Assembly: GCA_021325495.1 (NCBI GenBank)
Contig: JAJPGZ010000013.1
Location: forward strand, 62,001 to 126,000
Source of the DNA: Spartobacteria bacterium
Lineage (GTDB): Bacteria; Verrucomicrobiota; Verrucomicrobiia; Chthoniobacterales; UBA10450
Direction: 5' to 3'
Length of the DNA stretch: 64,000 bases
The notes under the pieces are model-generated. The model had not been told where the DNA came from. It did no database searches and was given only the letters and a program-made list of their open reading frames with translations. Positions 23,995 to 33,208 of this stretch are shown piece after piece. The position numbers and the translations under genes were made by a program. Numbering within the stretch: position 1 is the first letter of the stretch; each line of letters opens with the position of its first letter.

Positions 23995-24766
23995 AGGAGG
24001 CTGCTTTCGGCAAATGTGGAACGCAATACTCTTCGCCATCGCTGGCGACGCGGAATTCCAAATCGGAATTCGTGAGCTCGGTTGCGCCGCAAACTTTGCA
24101 ATGATGCAGCGCTTCATCCTCGCTCCGCATGCCGGTCTCGAATCGTTGCCGCCGCGATGAAACTTCGCGCCGGTGGCGAGCCTGGTGCCAGATTTCCGGG
24201 CCGAAGAAAATGATATAATTCGCAAACGCCGCGACGACTGACGCGCGATACGCCATCGACCCGAGAATCAATCCAACAAGCAGAAACGCCGCCGAAGCCC
24301 ACGCGAGCCATTTGATCTTCAGCGGGAGAATGAAGAGAACGTAAATCACTTCGTCGGGATAAAAGCGGGCGAAAGCGTAGAAGAGCGACGCCATCAACAT
24401 TGAATTCGAGAAACGGCTGCCGAAGAAAAACGCGGCCGCGGTGGTGCCGATCATGCCGATAAAGAAATAAAGCGTGAGTTGGAACGCGCCCATCGCACGC
24501 TCGAGGCCGGTGCCGATCCACCAGAGGAACCAAAGCGCGAACAAAATCCAAAACGGGCTCGGAGTTGGCGGAATGAAAATGTAAGTGATGAGTCGCCAGA
24601 CTTCGCCATGACGGATGCGCGCAGGATCGAGATCGAGCGCGGCCACGAAATCCGGTGTGACGTACGCGAGCACGAAGACGAGCGCGGTGAAGCCGACGAG
24701 CGCTTTCGCCAAACCGGGAATGGCGAGAAAACCGAGGCGGCGTTCGAGTTTGTCGATCCAGCGCAT
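23993..24766 (-). CDS. rhomboid-like membrane protein with C-terminal Cys motif
   Basis: Starting at ATG 24766, 257 residues with about six membrane helices. The spacing and text 'GEVWRLITYIFIPPTPSPFW', 'WWIGTGLERAMGAFQLTLYF' and 'GMIGTTAAAFFFG' resemble rhomboid-family proteins. The catalytic GxSG motif is not seen; 'SNSMLMASLFYAFARFYPD' stands at that place, so it may be a pseudoprotease. The tail holds 'CKVCGATELTNSDLEFRVAS' and a later Cys, which could bind zinc. An upstream extension of the frame to 24919 is antisense and Arg-rich. The gene is divergent from gcvT. Confidence 0.65.
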   Translation of the reverse strand: MRWIDKLERRLGFLAIPGLAKALVGFTALVFVLAYVTPDFVAALDLDPARIRHGEVWRLITYIFIPPTPSPFWILFALWFLWWIGTGLERAMGAFQLTLYFFIGMIGTTAAAFFFGSRFSNSMLMASLFYAFARFYPDEVIYVLFILPLKIKWLAWASAAFLLVGLILGSMAYRASVVAAFANYIIFFGPEIWHQARHRREVSSRRQRFETGMRSEDEALHHCKVCGATELTNSDLEFRVASDGEEYCVPHLPKAAS

Positions 24767-24931
24767 GCGAAGCGGCAGAGTAGAGAAAGCGTGCGCCGCT
24801 TCAAGGTGGATCGACCGCTCCCGCGGGCGATGTCGAAAGTAAAAGCGGCTGCGCCGCCTGATTTTTTTTAACATCGTCTTCGGAGAAGCCGATCCACCTT
24901 GCGCGAGAAACCTCGGCATCTAGCTTGGCGC

Positions 24932-26002
24932 GTGAGCGAAGAAAAGAAGACGCCGCTTTACCACGAGCACGTGAAACTCGGTGCGAAAATTATTCCGTTC
25001 GGCGGCTGGCTCATGCCGGTGCATTACACGTCGATCGTCGATGAGCATCGCGCGGTGCGGGCGAATGTCGGCATGTTCGACATTTCGCACATGGGGCAAT
25101 TTGTGGTCAGCGGAAGCGGCGCGCGCGCGTGGTTGAATACGATGCTGACGAACAACATCGACAAGCTCGAAGTTGGTCAGGGGCAATACACGTTTCTGTT
25201 GAACGAGCGCGGCGGTATCATTGACGACCTGATCGCGTATCGGATCGGCGAAGAGAAATTTCTTCTCGTCGTTAACGCGGCGCGCGTGGATGAAGATTTC
25301 GATTGGTTAGATCGACATCGTGCTAAAGAAGATGTCGATCTTGCGAATCGCAGCGCGGATTTCGGCGGAGTCGCGATTCAAGGACCGAATGTCGCGAAGA
25401 TGTTCGACGCGGAATTGCCGCCGCGAAATCATATTGTCGATCTTACAATTGACGGAATGCCGGTTTCGATCGCGCGCACTGGTTACACCGGCGAAGACGG
25501 CGTGGAAGTTTTCTTTCGCGCGCAAGACGCGGCCAAGTTTTGGAATTTAATTTTGCAACGCGGCGCGAAAGCGTGCGGGCTCGGCGCGCGCGATACGTTG
25601 CGATTGGAAATGTGTTACCCGCTCAACGGCTCCGATCTTTCGCCGGAGCGAAATCCGATCGAAGCCGGCCTGGGATTCTTTGTCGATCTTACGAAAGAAA
25701 ATTTCACCGGCCGCGATGTGTTGTCGAACGCGAAACAAAACGGAACGAAACAAAAGTTGATCGCGTTCCGCATGGACGGAAAGGGACCGCCGCCGCGTCC
25801 GCACTACGGCGTGTTCGTGAACGACGCGCGCGTCGGCGAAGTGACGAGCGGCACGCTTTCGCCGAGCTTGAATTACGGAATCGGAATGGCTTACATCGAC
25901 GCGCCCCACGCGAAGATCGGAACGAAGATCGACATTGAGATTCGCGGGCAGAAATTTCCGGCCGTGATCGAAAAGAAACCGCTCTACAAGAAAAAAACCT
26001 GA
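24932..26002 (+). CDS. gcvT: glycine cleavage system T protein (aminomethyltransferase)
   Basis: Transfers the methylene group from the H protein to tetrahydrofolate, releasing ammonia. Signatures: 'GGWLMPVHYTSIVDEHRAVR', 'GMFDISHMGQF', the folate-binding 'IARTGYTGEDGVEVFF', 'DTLRLEMCYPLNGSDLSPER' and 'GEVTSGTLSPSLNYGIGMAY'. The GTG at 24932 ('VSEEKKTPLYHEH') is the likely start; TTG at 24899 would add 11 residues. Five motif copies lie inside, including an inverted pair (25308-25342) encoding 'LDRHRAKEDVDLAN'. gcvH follows, but gcvP is absent from the window. Confidence 0.94.
   Translation: MSEEKKTPLYHEHVKLGAKIIPFGGWLMPVHYTSIVDEHRAVRANVGMFDISHMGQFVVSGSGARAWLNTMLTNNIDKLEVGQGQYTFLLNERGGIIDDLIAYRIGEEKFLLVVNAARVDEDFDWLDRHRAKEDVDLANRSADFGGVAIQGPNVAKMFDAELPPRNHIVDLTIDGMPVSIARTGYTGEDGVEVFFRAQDAAKFWNLILQRGAKACGLGARDTLRLEMCYPLNGSDLSPERNPIEAGLGFFVDLTKENFTGRDVLSNAKQNGTKQKLIAFRMDGKGPPPRPHYGVFVNDARVGEVTSGTLSPSLNYGIGMAYIDAPHAKIGTKIDIEIRGQKFPAVIEKKPLYKKKT
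25308..25342. repeat. inverted pair of the iterated motif inside gcvT
   Basis: TTAGATCGACATC and GATGTCGATCTT flank an 11-base loop, giving an 11-bp stem within the coding region. Translation passes through both arms. Such an arrangement inside a conserved enzyme gene is unusual. Confidence 0.8.
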
Positions 26003-26005
26003 ACC

Positions 26006-26033
26006 CTGCCGCCGAGGACGGCGGCCACTACAG
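26006..26033. repeat. single palindromic unit (TGTAGTGGCCGCCG type)
   Basis: CTGCCGCCGAGGACGGCGGC, followed by CACTACAG, fills the gcvT-gcvH gap. It has an internal hairpin GCCGCC/GGCGGC and is the reverse complement of the arm found in pdhC at 2990. Confidence 0.7.
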
Positions 26034-26038
26034 CAAAC

Positions 26039-26416
26039 ATGAATGTTCCCGACGATCTGCTTTACACCGAATCGCACGAATGGATTAAACGCGAAGGCGA
26101 CAATATTCGCGTCGGCATCACCGATCACGCGCAAGCGGAGCTGACCGATGTCGTGTTCGTGGAAGTGCCGAAGAAAGATCGACAAGTGAACGCGAAGGAA
26201 GCCATCGCGGTGGTCGAATCAGTCAAAGCCGCGAGCGACATTTACGCGCCGGTCAAAGGCACGGTGGTCGATGCGAATCAGGAATTGTCTTCCAACCCGG
26301 CGCTCGTGAACACGGATCCATTCGGCAAAGGCTGGCTGTTCGTTTTGAAGATCGACAATGCTGACGATCTCAAAAGTTTGAAAGACGCTGCGGCTTACAA
26401 ACAGCAAATCGGTTAG
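26039..26416 (+). CDS. gcvH: glycine cleavage system H protein
   Basis: A 125-residue lipoyl carrier that shuttles the aminomethyl group between P and T proteins. The lipoyl-lysine lies in 'AVVESVKAASDIYAPVKGTV'. The N-terminal 'LYTESHEWIKREGDNIRVGI' and the end 'WLFVLKIDNADDLKSL' are typical. Motif copies encode 'KKDRQV' and 'KIDNAD'. Its stop overlaps the convergent response-regulator gene by 4 bases. Confidence 0.96.
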   Translation: MNVPDDLLYTESHEWIKREGDNIRVGITDHAQAELTDVVFVEVPKKDRQVNAKEAIAVVESVKAASDIYAPVKGTVVDANQELSSNPALVNTDPFGKGWLFVLKIDNADDLKSLKDAAAYKQQIG

Positions 26417-26799
26417 TCTTTACCGAAGAGCAATTCTTCGACGCCCTGTAACACTTGCTCCACTTTCACGGGCGCGGCGAAGAAGCTGTAGCCGCTTAGA
26501 ATTCCACCGGAAATCATTTCGCTTTCGGGTTTGAGGCTGTCGAGACAGACGAAGGGCGTGTCTTGCAGCTCAGCGTCCTTTTGCACTTCGCGTTTCAGAT
26601 TTTCGCGGTCGGCGGCTTCGGTGACGGTGTCGACGAGGATGAGATCGGGTTGGAACCATTTCGCGGAATGAAGCGCGAATTGGCTGTCGTGTTCTTCCTT
26701 GATCCAATACTTGCCGGCTTTCTCGAGTGCACGCCTAACGAGACGGGTGACGCCGGGTTCTTTGTCGACGAGGAGAATCTTTTTGAGGGTAGAGCTCAT
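26413..26799 (-). CDS. response-regulator-like receiver protein, degenerate
   Basis: A 128-residue stand-alone receiver fold from ATG 26799 ('MSSTLKKILLVDKEPGVTRL'). The phospho-acceptor position is present in 'DLILVDTVTE', and the conserved Lys may be that in 'AAPVKVEQ'. The usual acidic pair is Asp-Lys instead of Asp-Asp, so Mg binding and phosphorylation may be weak. No output domain. The frame extends upstream to 26880 through a palindromic repeat and a motif copy, which is unlikely to be coding. Partner kinase unknown. Confidence 0.7.
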   Translation of the reverse strand: MSSTLKKILLVDKEPGVTRLVRRALEKAGKYWIKEEHDSQFALHSAKWFQPDLILVDTVTEAADRENLKREVQKDAELQDTPFVCLDSLKPESEMISGGILSGYSFFAAPVKVEQVLQGVEELLFGKD

Positions 26800-26857
26800 G
26801 GTGGTGTTGGTGATTGTCGATCTTACGAGCATCGCATGTGCCACGGGTGAAACCGGA

Positions 26858-26882
26858 GCAGCCGAGACGGCTGCCACCACAG
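26858..26882. repeat. single palindromic unit between divergent genes
   Basis: GCAGCCGAGACGGCTGCCAC followed by CACAG; an internal hairpin GCAGCC/GGCTGC. It lies in the divergent gap between the receiver gene and xseB, and is related to the units in pdhC. Confidence 0.6.
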
Positions 26883-26928
26883 TAGAGATTGTTCGCAGCG
26901 AGCAGTGTGCTTAGGTTGGAAACGCGCA

Positions 26929-27231
26929 ATGGCTACGAAGAGCAAAGCGAGCAGCGACGGCACGAATTTCGAGACGGCGATGGAACGGCTGGAAAAAATC
27001 GTCGAGCAGATGGAATCGGGAAAACTCGCGCTCGAGGACGTTATCGTGCGTTATGAGGAAGGGATGAAGCTGGTGAAAATTTGTCAGGAACGACTTGCGA
27101 CGGCCGAACAAAAGATCGACATCATCGCGAGGAACAATGCGGGCCAGCCGGTGGTGAAGCCGTTCGAGGCGCCGGCGGCAGAACAGGAAAGCGAAAAAGA
27201 AAATGGAAGCGACGAAGTCAGCCTCTTCTGA
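26929..27231 (+). CDS. xseB: exodeoxyribonuclease VII small subunit
   Basis: Small subunit of the ssDNA exonuclease VII. From ATG 26929 it is 100 residues with the XseB helical hairpin: 'FETAMERLEKIVEQMESGKL', 'ALEDVIVRYEEGMKLVKICQ', 'ERLATAEQKIDI'. A Glu-rich tail follows. The 3' end overlaps dxs by 29 bases, so the two are likely co-expressed. The large subunit xseA is not in the window. Confidence 0.93.
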   Translation: MATKSKASSDGTNFETAMERLEKIVEQMESGKLALEDVIVRYEEGMKLVKICQERLATAEQKIDIIARNNAGQPVVKPFEAPAAEQESEKENGSDEVSLF

Positions 27232-29125
27232 AACGAAACCGAAACGTGTGCTCGACGGCGTTCGCTCGCCGGCGGAAGTCAAGGCGTTGCGCGAAGATCA
27301 ACTGCCGCAGCTCGCGCAGGAGATTCGCGAAAAGCTGATCGAAGTTTTGTCGCAAACCGGCGGGCATCTCGGCCCGAATCTCGGTGTGGTGGAGTTAACG
27401 ATCGCGCTGCATCGCGTGTTCGATACCCCGAAGGACCGGTTCGTGTTCGACGTGAGCCATCAAGGTTACGTGCACAAGATGCTGACGGGCCGGCTCGATC
27501 GCATTCACACCATGCGGCAGTACGAAGGGCTCAATGGATTTTTGCTGCGCACGGAGAGCGAGCACGATTGTTACGGCGCGGGTCACGCGGGCACGGCGCT
27601 CTCGGCCGCGCTCGGCATGGCGGTCGGACGCGATGTGCGCGGCGGCGACGAGAACGTGGTCGCGGTCGCGGGCGATGCGGCATTCACATGCGGGATCAGT
27701 TACGAAGCGCTGAACAACGTTTCGCAAACGAAACGGTTCATCGTGGTCTTGAACGACAACGAATGGTCGATCGCGAAAAACGTGGGCGCGATTGCGCATT
27801 ACTTTAACGCCATCGCGACCAGTCCCGCCTTTTCACATTTGCACGACAAGGCGCGAAAATTTGTCGAAGCGGTCGCAGGAAAATCCGCGGTGCATTTCGC
27901 GCACAAAGTCGAGGAGGGCATGAAGGGTCTCGTCCTCCCGAGTGTGATGTTCGAAGAATTCGGTCTGCGTTATTACGGACCGATAGATGGCCACGACATT
28001 CCCCTGCTCATTCGCACGTTCGAATTTTTGAAGAAACAGGATGAGCCGGTGCTGCTGCACATCCTTACGAAAAAAGGCAAAGGCTACGAACCGGCGATCA
28101 AGCAGCCGGACAAATTCCACGGGCTGGGCAAATACAAGATCGACAGTGGCGAAACGCCGCCGACGCCGACGCCGACGTACTCGGAAGTGATCGGCAAAAC
28201 GCTGGCGAAGTTCGCCGATTCAAATCGCAAAGTGGTGGCGATCACCGCCGCGATGCCGAGTGGGACCGGGCTCGCGCATTTTCAAAAGGCGCATCCGGAT
28301 CGCTACTACGATGTCGGGATCGCCGAAGAACACGCGGCGTTGTTCGCGTGCGGACTCGCGACGCAGGGGCTCACGCCGTTCCTCACGATCTACTCGACGT
28401 TTTTCCAGCGCGCTTACGACATGGCGATCCACGACATGGCCATCCAGAAATTGAATGTGCGTCTTTGCATGGACCGCGCGGGTTTAAGCGGCGATGACGG
28501 CCCGACGCATCACGGTTTGTTCGACATCGGTTATCTGCGCCACATCCCGAATTGGGTGCACATGCAGCCGAAGGACGAAGACGAATTCGCCGACATGCTC
28601 TGGACGATGGCGAATTACAATGCGGGACCGATCGCGGTGCGCTATCCACGCGGGCCCGGCACCGGCGCGAAACCGAAAGCGGAGCCGAAGTTGTTAGAGA
28701 TCGGCAAGGCGGAAGTCGTTAGGCATGGACGCGAAGTCGCGATCTTCGGACTCGGCAACATGTTCGAGGTCGCGGAGGAAGCGGCGAAGAAATTAGAGGA
28801 AAAAGGAATTTCGGTCGCGCTCATCAATCCGCGTTGGATCAAACCGATGGACACCGGCACGCTCGAGTTCTTCGCGCGCAGCGTCGAAGTCGTGGCCACG
28901 CTCGAAGATCATGTGTTGCACAACGGATTCGGTTGCGCGGTGATGGAGCATCTTTACACGGTTGGCATTCACACGCCGGTCGTGCGCATCGGCTGGCCGG
29001 ATGAATTTATCGAGCACGGCAGCGTCCCAATTTTGCGCAAGAAACACGGCCTCACCGCGGACGCGCTGGTTGAAAAAGTTCTGCCGCTGTTGCGCAAAAA
29101 ATCGCCCGCGCATTCCGTCGCGTGA
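27203..29125 (+). CDS. dxs: 1-deoxy-D-xylulose-5-phosphate synthase
   Basis: First enzyme of the MEP isoprenoid pathway, joining pyruvate and glyceraldehyde 3-phosphate with thiamine diphosphate. Landmarks: 'SQTGGHLGPNLGVVELTIAL', 'VFDVSHQGYVHKMLTGR', the ThDP motif 'GDAAFTCGISYEALNN', 'YYDVGIAEEHAALFACGLAT' (catalytic Glu), and 'GPTHHGLFDIGYLRHIPN'. It is 640 residues, as usual. The start lies inside the end of xseB (29-base overlap). A motif copy at 28136 encodes 'KIDSG' and is the one exact copy I saw whose next base is G rather than A or T. Confidence 0.95.
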   Translation: MEATKSASSETKPKRVLDGVRSPAEVKALREDQLPQLAQEIREKLIEVLSQTGGHLGPNLGVVELTIALHRVFDTPKDRFVFDVSHQGYVHKMLTGRLDRIHTMRQYEGLNGFLLRTESEHDCYGAGHAGTALSAALGMAVGRDVRGGDENVVAVAGDAAFTCGISYEALNNVSQTKRFIVVLNDNEWSIAKNVGAIAHYFNAIATSPAFSHLHDKARKFVEAVAGKSAVHFAHKVEEGMKGLVLPSVMFEEFGLRYYGPIDGHDIPLLIRTFEFLKKQDEPVLLHILTKKGKGYEPAIKQPDKFHGLGKYKIDSGETPPTPTPTYSEVIGKTLAKFADSNRKVVAITAAMPSGTGLAHFQKAHPDRYYDVGIAEEHAALFACGLATQGLTPFLTIYSTFFQRAYDMAIHDMAIQKLNVRLCMDRAGLSGDDGPTHHGLFDIGYLRHIPNWVHMQPKDEDEFADMLWTMANYNAGPIAVRYPRGPGTGAKPKAEPKLLEIGKAEVVRHGREVAIFGLGNMFEVAEEAAKKLEEKGISVALINPRWIKPMDTGTLEFFARSVEVVATLEDHVLHNGFGCAVMEHLYTVGIHTPVVRIGWPDEFIEHGSVPILRKKHGLTADALVEKVLPLLRKKSPAHSVA

Positions 29126-29145
29126 TCGATTGTCGATCTTAGGGT

Positions 29146-30165
29146 ATGTCCGCGATTGAAGCGCGCGATCTGACGAAAGTCTATCGCACGTATCGCAAAG
29201 AGCGCGGACTCTGGGGCTCGGTCAAAGGGCTCGTTAGGCGCAAGTACGAGCAAACGCGCGCGGTCGATTCCGTTTCATTTCAAATCGACGAAGGCGAATT
29301 CGTTGGATTCCTCGGACCAAACGGCGCCGGCAAAACGACCGTGCTAAAAATGTTGTCCGGCTTGTTGAATCCGACCTCGGGCGATGCGCGCGTGCTCGGC
29401 TTCGTTCCGTGGGAACGCAAGAGCGAATTGAAACGCCAATTCAGTCTTCTTATGGGGCAGAAGAACGCGCTTTGGTGGGACTTGCCCGCGCAGGAATCGC
29501 TCGAGCTTAATCGCGCCATTTACGGAATAGATCGACAACGTTTCAACAAAGTCGTCGGCGGTCTCTCCGAACTGCTCGAGGTCACCGACAAGATGAACGT
29601 GATGGTGCGGGAGCTCTCGTTAGGCGAGCGCATGAAGATGGAGCTCATCTCCGCGCTCATTCACGAGCCGCGCATCTTGTTTCTCGACGAGCCGACCATC
29701 GGTCTCGATGTCGTAAGCCAGCAACGCGTCCGCCAATTTCTGCGCGTTTATAATCAGGAACATCGCATCGTCACGCTGCTCACCAGCCATTACATGCAGG
29801 ACATTCAGGAGCTGACGCAACGTGTGCTCGTGATCGATCACGGAAAAATTTTCTTCGACGGTCCGCTCCACGAAATTATCGACCGCTTCTCCGGCCACAA
29901 AATCATCACGCTTACTTTCGAGAAGGCGGAAACGCGCGACTTCGCGCGCTTCGGAGAAGTTGTCGATCTAACGCCGGTCTCGGTGCGGCTCAAAGTGCCG
30001 CGCGCAAAAGTGACCGAGGTTTCGCGCGAGTTACTCGATCACTGTCATGTCAGCGACATCAACGTCCAGGAAGTTCCGGTCGAAGAAGTCATCCGGCAAT
30101 TGTTCGGCGAACGCCGGGAACAACGCGACCGGCCTAACGAATCGCTCGAATTAGCGGCGCGCTAA
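29146..30165 (+). CDS. ABC transporter ATP-binding protein (ABC-2 exporter type)
   Basis: A 339-residue ATPase. Walker A 'GFLGPNGAGKTTVLKMLSGL', signature 'LSLGERMKMELISAL' and Walker B 'RILFLDEPTIGLDV' are intact, and the switch His is in 'TSHYMQDI'. The C-terminal 100 residues resemble the extension of NatA/DrrA/YbhF-type ATPases that work with ABC-2 permeases. No permease gene is adjacent: dxs lies upstream and the next gene is on the opposite strand with a 15-base overlap. The partner must be encoded elsewhere or is missing. A motif copy fills the gap from dxs (29131-29140). Confidence 0.88.
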   Translation: MSAIEARDLTKVYRTYRKERGLWGSVKGLVRRKYEQTRAVDSVSFQIDEGEFVGFLGPNGAGKTTVLKMLSGLLNPTSGDARVLGFVPWERKSELKRQFSLLMGQKNALWWDLPAQESLELNRAIYGIDRQRFNKVVGGLSELLEVTDKMNVMVRELSLGERMKMELISALIHEPRILFLDEPTIGLDVVSQQRVRQFLRVYNQEHRIVTLLTSHYMQDIQELTQRVLVIDHGKIFFDGPLHEIIDRFSGHKIITLTFEKAETRDFARFGEVVDLTPVSVRLKVPRAKVTEVSRELLDHCHVSDINVQEVPVEEVIRQLFGERREQRDRPNESLELAAR

Positions 30166-30417
30166 CGCCTGCCGCAATTCGTGCACGTAAGCGGGATTGA
30201 CTTCGAAGGCCATCACCGGCATTTCCGCCATCTCGATCACTTCCGAATACGGCACCGACTCGACGAAACCAGCGGCGAGCAGGCCGTTGATTACATCGGT
30301 CACGTCCTCCGCTTCCATGTGCGTTGTGTCCTGGATGTCGGACCCGAGTATTGCCTCGGTAAAACCGATGGCCCGCACGATGGACGCTTCGCGGCCGGAC
30401 AATTTGACGTGGCGCAT
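30151..30417 (-). CDS. small conserved-looking hypothetical protein
   Basis: The 88-residue product from ATG 30417 ('MRHVKLSGREASIVRAIGFT') is acidic and probably a small winged-helix-like alpha/beta protein ('GSDIQDTTHMEAEDVTDVIN', 'GLLAAGFVESVPYSEVIEMA'). I do not recognise a named family. The frame remains open to 30528, but that overlaps the epimerase gene. It runs convergently into the ABC ATPase gene with a 15-base overlap at the stops. Confidence 0.55.
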   Translation of the reverse strand: MRHVKLSGREASIVRAIGFTEAILGSDIQDTTHMEAEDVTDVINGLLAAGFVESVPYSEVIEMAEMPVMAFEVNPAYVHELRQALARR

Positions 30418-30452
30418 GACGCCTGCAAAAAAGCAGCCTTTATACCATTGAA

Positions 30453-31295
30453 CTAACGGCTTACTGCACGCGCGCCTAACACGCTCTTGGACATTCCCTC
30501 GCGGAACGATGGGAATTGCGGCTGCCATCCGACCGCCTGAAGTTTCGCATTGCGCACGCGCTTGTTGCTGTCGCCGCGCTTACGAGTAGTTGTCGATCTT
30601 GCGCCAGCTTGCCGCGACCAATCGCGTTTTAGTTCCGTCGCGAGCCAGCGATAGCAATCGCTCAGCAACATCGGCTCGTTATCGGCAACATTGAAGATGC
30701 GATCGCTCGGCAGTTGTCGATCTAACAACAAACGCAGCGCCGCCGCCGCGTCATCGCGATGAATCTGGTTAACGAATCGATCTCGATCGACGAACGCTTC
30801 GCCTTTCAAAAACTTCTTGAGCAGCGCCGAGCGATCCGGTCCGTAGATGCCGGCGAGACGCGCCACGATTCCGCCATTGGCGAGCACGAGCTTCTCGGTC
30901 TCGCGCAAGATTTGTCCGCGCTCATGTGCGGGATTGGCCGGCGAAGCTTCCGTGACCCACTCGCCATCGCGTTGCGAATACACGCTCGTGCTGCTCACAA
31001 ATAACATTGTCGATCCAACGAAACGATCGAGGAGATTGCGCGCGCCTTCGAGATAAGTGCGGCGGTAAAGATCGACATCTCCACCGCGCGTGCTCGTGCA
31101 GTGAATCACGAACTCGAAATTTTCCGGCCGCGCATTGACCTGCGCGCGATCGGAAATATCAACCGGAATGACCGGATACGGTTTGCTGAGTTCGTTAGGG
31201 GATTTGGTCCAGCCTTCGACTTCCCAGCCGTCGCTCTGAAACAAATCCGCCGCAGCCTGGCCGAGATATCCGCAACCTGCGACCAGAATGCGCAT
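30453..31295 (-). CDS. NAD(P)-dependent epimerase/dehydratase-like SDR
   Basis: A 280-residue short-chain dehydrogenase/reductase fold of the extended (YeeZ-like) type. The Rossmann motif is 'RILVAGCGYLGQAAADLFQS' (GxGxxG). It has 'VIHCTSTRGGDVDLYRRTYL', the Ser/Thr near the catalytic position in 'MLFVSSTSVYSQRDGEWV', and a degenerate YxxxK region, so catalytic activity is uncertain. The ATG at 31295 is formed by the last base of a motif copy whose first bases are the scpA stop codon. Co-transcribed with scpA and probably rodA. Confidence 0.8.
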   Translation of the reverse strand: MRILVAGCGYLGQAAADLFQSDGWEVEGWTKSPNELSKPYPVIPVDISDRAQVNARPENFEFVIHCTSTRGGDVDLYRRTYLEGARNLLDRFVGSTMLFVSSTSVYSQRDGEWVTEASPANPAHERGQILRETEKLVLANGGIVARLAGIYGPDRSALLKKFLKGEAFVDRDRFVNQIHRDDAAAALRLLLDRQLPSDRIFNVADNEPMLLSDCYRWLATELKRDWSRQAGARSTTTRKRGDSNKRVRNAKLQAVGWQPQFPSFREGMSKSVLGARAVSR

Positions 31296-31302
31296 GTCGA
31301 TC

Positions 31303-32025
<723 letters not shown>

Positions 32026-32064
32026 GGCGCGCGCGGTTCGCGATTCTAAACGCGCACGAGTGAT

Positions 32065-32089
32065 TGTCGATCTTGCCGTTGTCGATCTT
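32065..32089. repeat. direct pair of the iterated 10-mer, 15-base period
   Basis: TGTCGATCTT at 32065-32074 and 32080-32089 with a 5-base spacer, in the 73-base gap between the rodA stop and the scpA start. Confidence 0.9.
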
Positions 32090-32098
32090 CGTTCAGAT

Positions 32099-33208
32099 TC
32101 AAACCGCGTTGCGGTGAATCCAGACGCTGTTCACGACGCCGAGCGCGAACATGATCATGAGCGCGAAGGAACCGGAATAGCTAATGAGCGGCAATGGCAC
32201 GCCGGTAATCGGCAAAATCGAAATGGTCATGCCGATGTTCTGGAAAATGTGCGTGAAGATGAGCGCGGTGAATCCGATGACGAGCAATAATCCAAGCTGG
32301 TCCGCGGCAAAAAAGGCGACGAACAAACACGTGAGCAACAACAACGCAAACGCGCCTAACAAAAACGCGCCGCCGACAAAGCCCCATTGTTCGCCGATGG
32401 CGGAGAAGATGTAATCGTTGTGCACGGCGGTCGCGGGAAGAAAGCCGAGCTCGATCTGCGTATTCGGTGCTTTGAATCCTTTGCCCGACCAACCGCCGGA
32501 GCCGATGGCGATGAGCGATTGATTTATCGCCCAGGCCGATCCCTGCTTGTCGATCTCGGGATGAATGAACGCCGTGAGCCGGTCCTGCTGATACGGCTTC
32601 AATCCCATGAAGGCGACGATCGGGATCATCGTCAGCACGATGAGTATGATGCAGATGAGATAACGCAGCGGTAATCCGCCGACGAACAACATCGCGAGCA
32701 AGACCGGGCCCCAGATGATGACTTCGCCGAGATCGGGCTGCATCAGGATCAATAAACAGGGCGCGCCTGCAATCGCGCCCACGAGCAGAAGGCGCAACAT
32801 CGGATGCATGTTGCGAAATTGGCTGAGGAAAAGTGCGAGCACCATGATGCCGGCGACGACGGCGAGCTGCGCCGGCTGGAAATTAATCGGGCCGATGTGG
32901 AGCCAACTGCGCGCGCCGTAAACTTTTTGCCCGAACAATTTCGTCAGGATCAAAAACACGATGCCGGCCGCGTACATGGGCAAAGCGCCCCAACGCACCC
33001 AGTGATAATCAATGAGGCTCGCGACGATGAACGCGCCAACGCCGACCGCGACCCACTCTGCTTGTTTGCGCCAAAAATCGGCCGCGGTTGCATCCTCGCG
33101 CATGTAAGTCGCGCTGTAGATCGCGATCACGCCGAAGATCGCGAGCGCGAGCATGTTAATGAGAAGAAGCCAATTCTGGCGAAGGAACTTGCGCAGCAGC
33201 GGCGTCAT
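32099..33208 (-). CDS. rodA: rod shape-determining protein RodA (SEDS peptidoglycan polymerase)
   Basis: A 369-residue polytopic SEDS protein that polymerises glycan strands with a class B PBP during elongation. It has about ten membrane helices. Family features are 'PDLGEVIIWGPVLLAMLFVG' (PDLG) and 'GSGGWSGKGFKAPNTQIELG', followed by 'FLPATAVHNDYIFSAIGEQW' and the C-terminal 'ILPITGVPLPLISYSGSFAL'. These favour RodA over FtsW. No mreBCD or PBP2 genes appear next to it; scpA lies downstream. Confidence 0.94.
   Translation of the reverse strand: MTPLLRKFLRQNWLLLINMLALAIFGVIAIYSATYMREDATAADFWRKQAEWVAVGVGAFIVASLIDYHWVRWGALPMYAAGIVFLILTKLFGQKVYGARSWLHIGPINFQPAQLAVVAGIMVLALFLSQFRNMHPMLRLLLVGAIAGAPCLLILMQPDLGEVIIWGPVLLAMLFVGGLPLRYLICIILIVLTMIPIVAFMGLKPYQQDRLTAFIHPEIDKQGSAWAINQSLIAIGSGGWSGKGFKAPNTQIELGFLPATAVHNDYIFSAIGEQWGFVGGAFLLGAFALLLLTCLFVAFFAADQLGLLLVIGFTALIFTHIFQNIGMTISILPITGVPLPLISYSGSFALMIMFALGVVNSVWIHRNAV

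Noticed and set aside
24844-24870. GC hairpin followed by eight T residues, terminator-like on the + strand
   Set aside because: It lies in a divergent promoter region with no + strand gene upstream, so there is nothing to terminate; left out as a likely chance structure.
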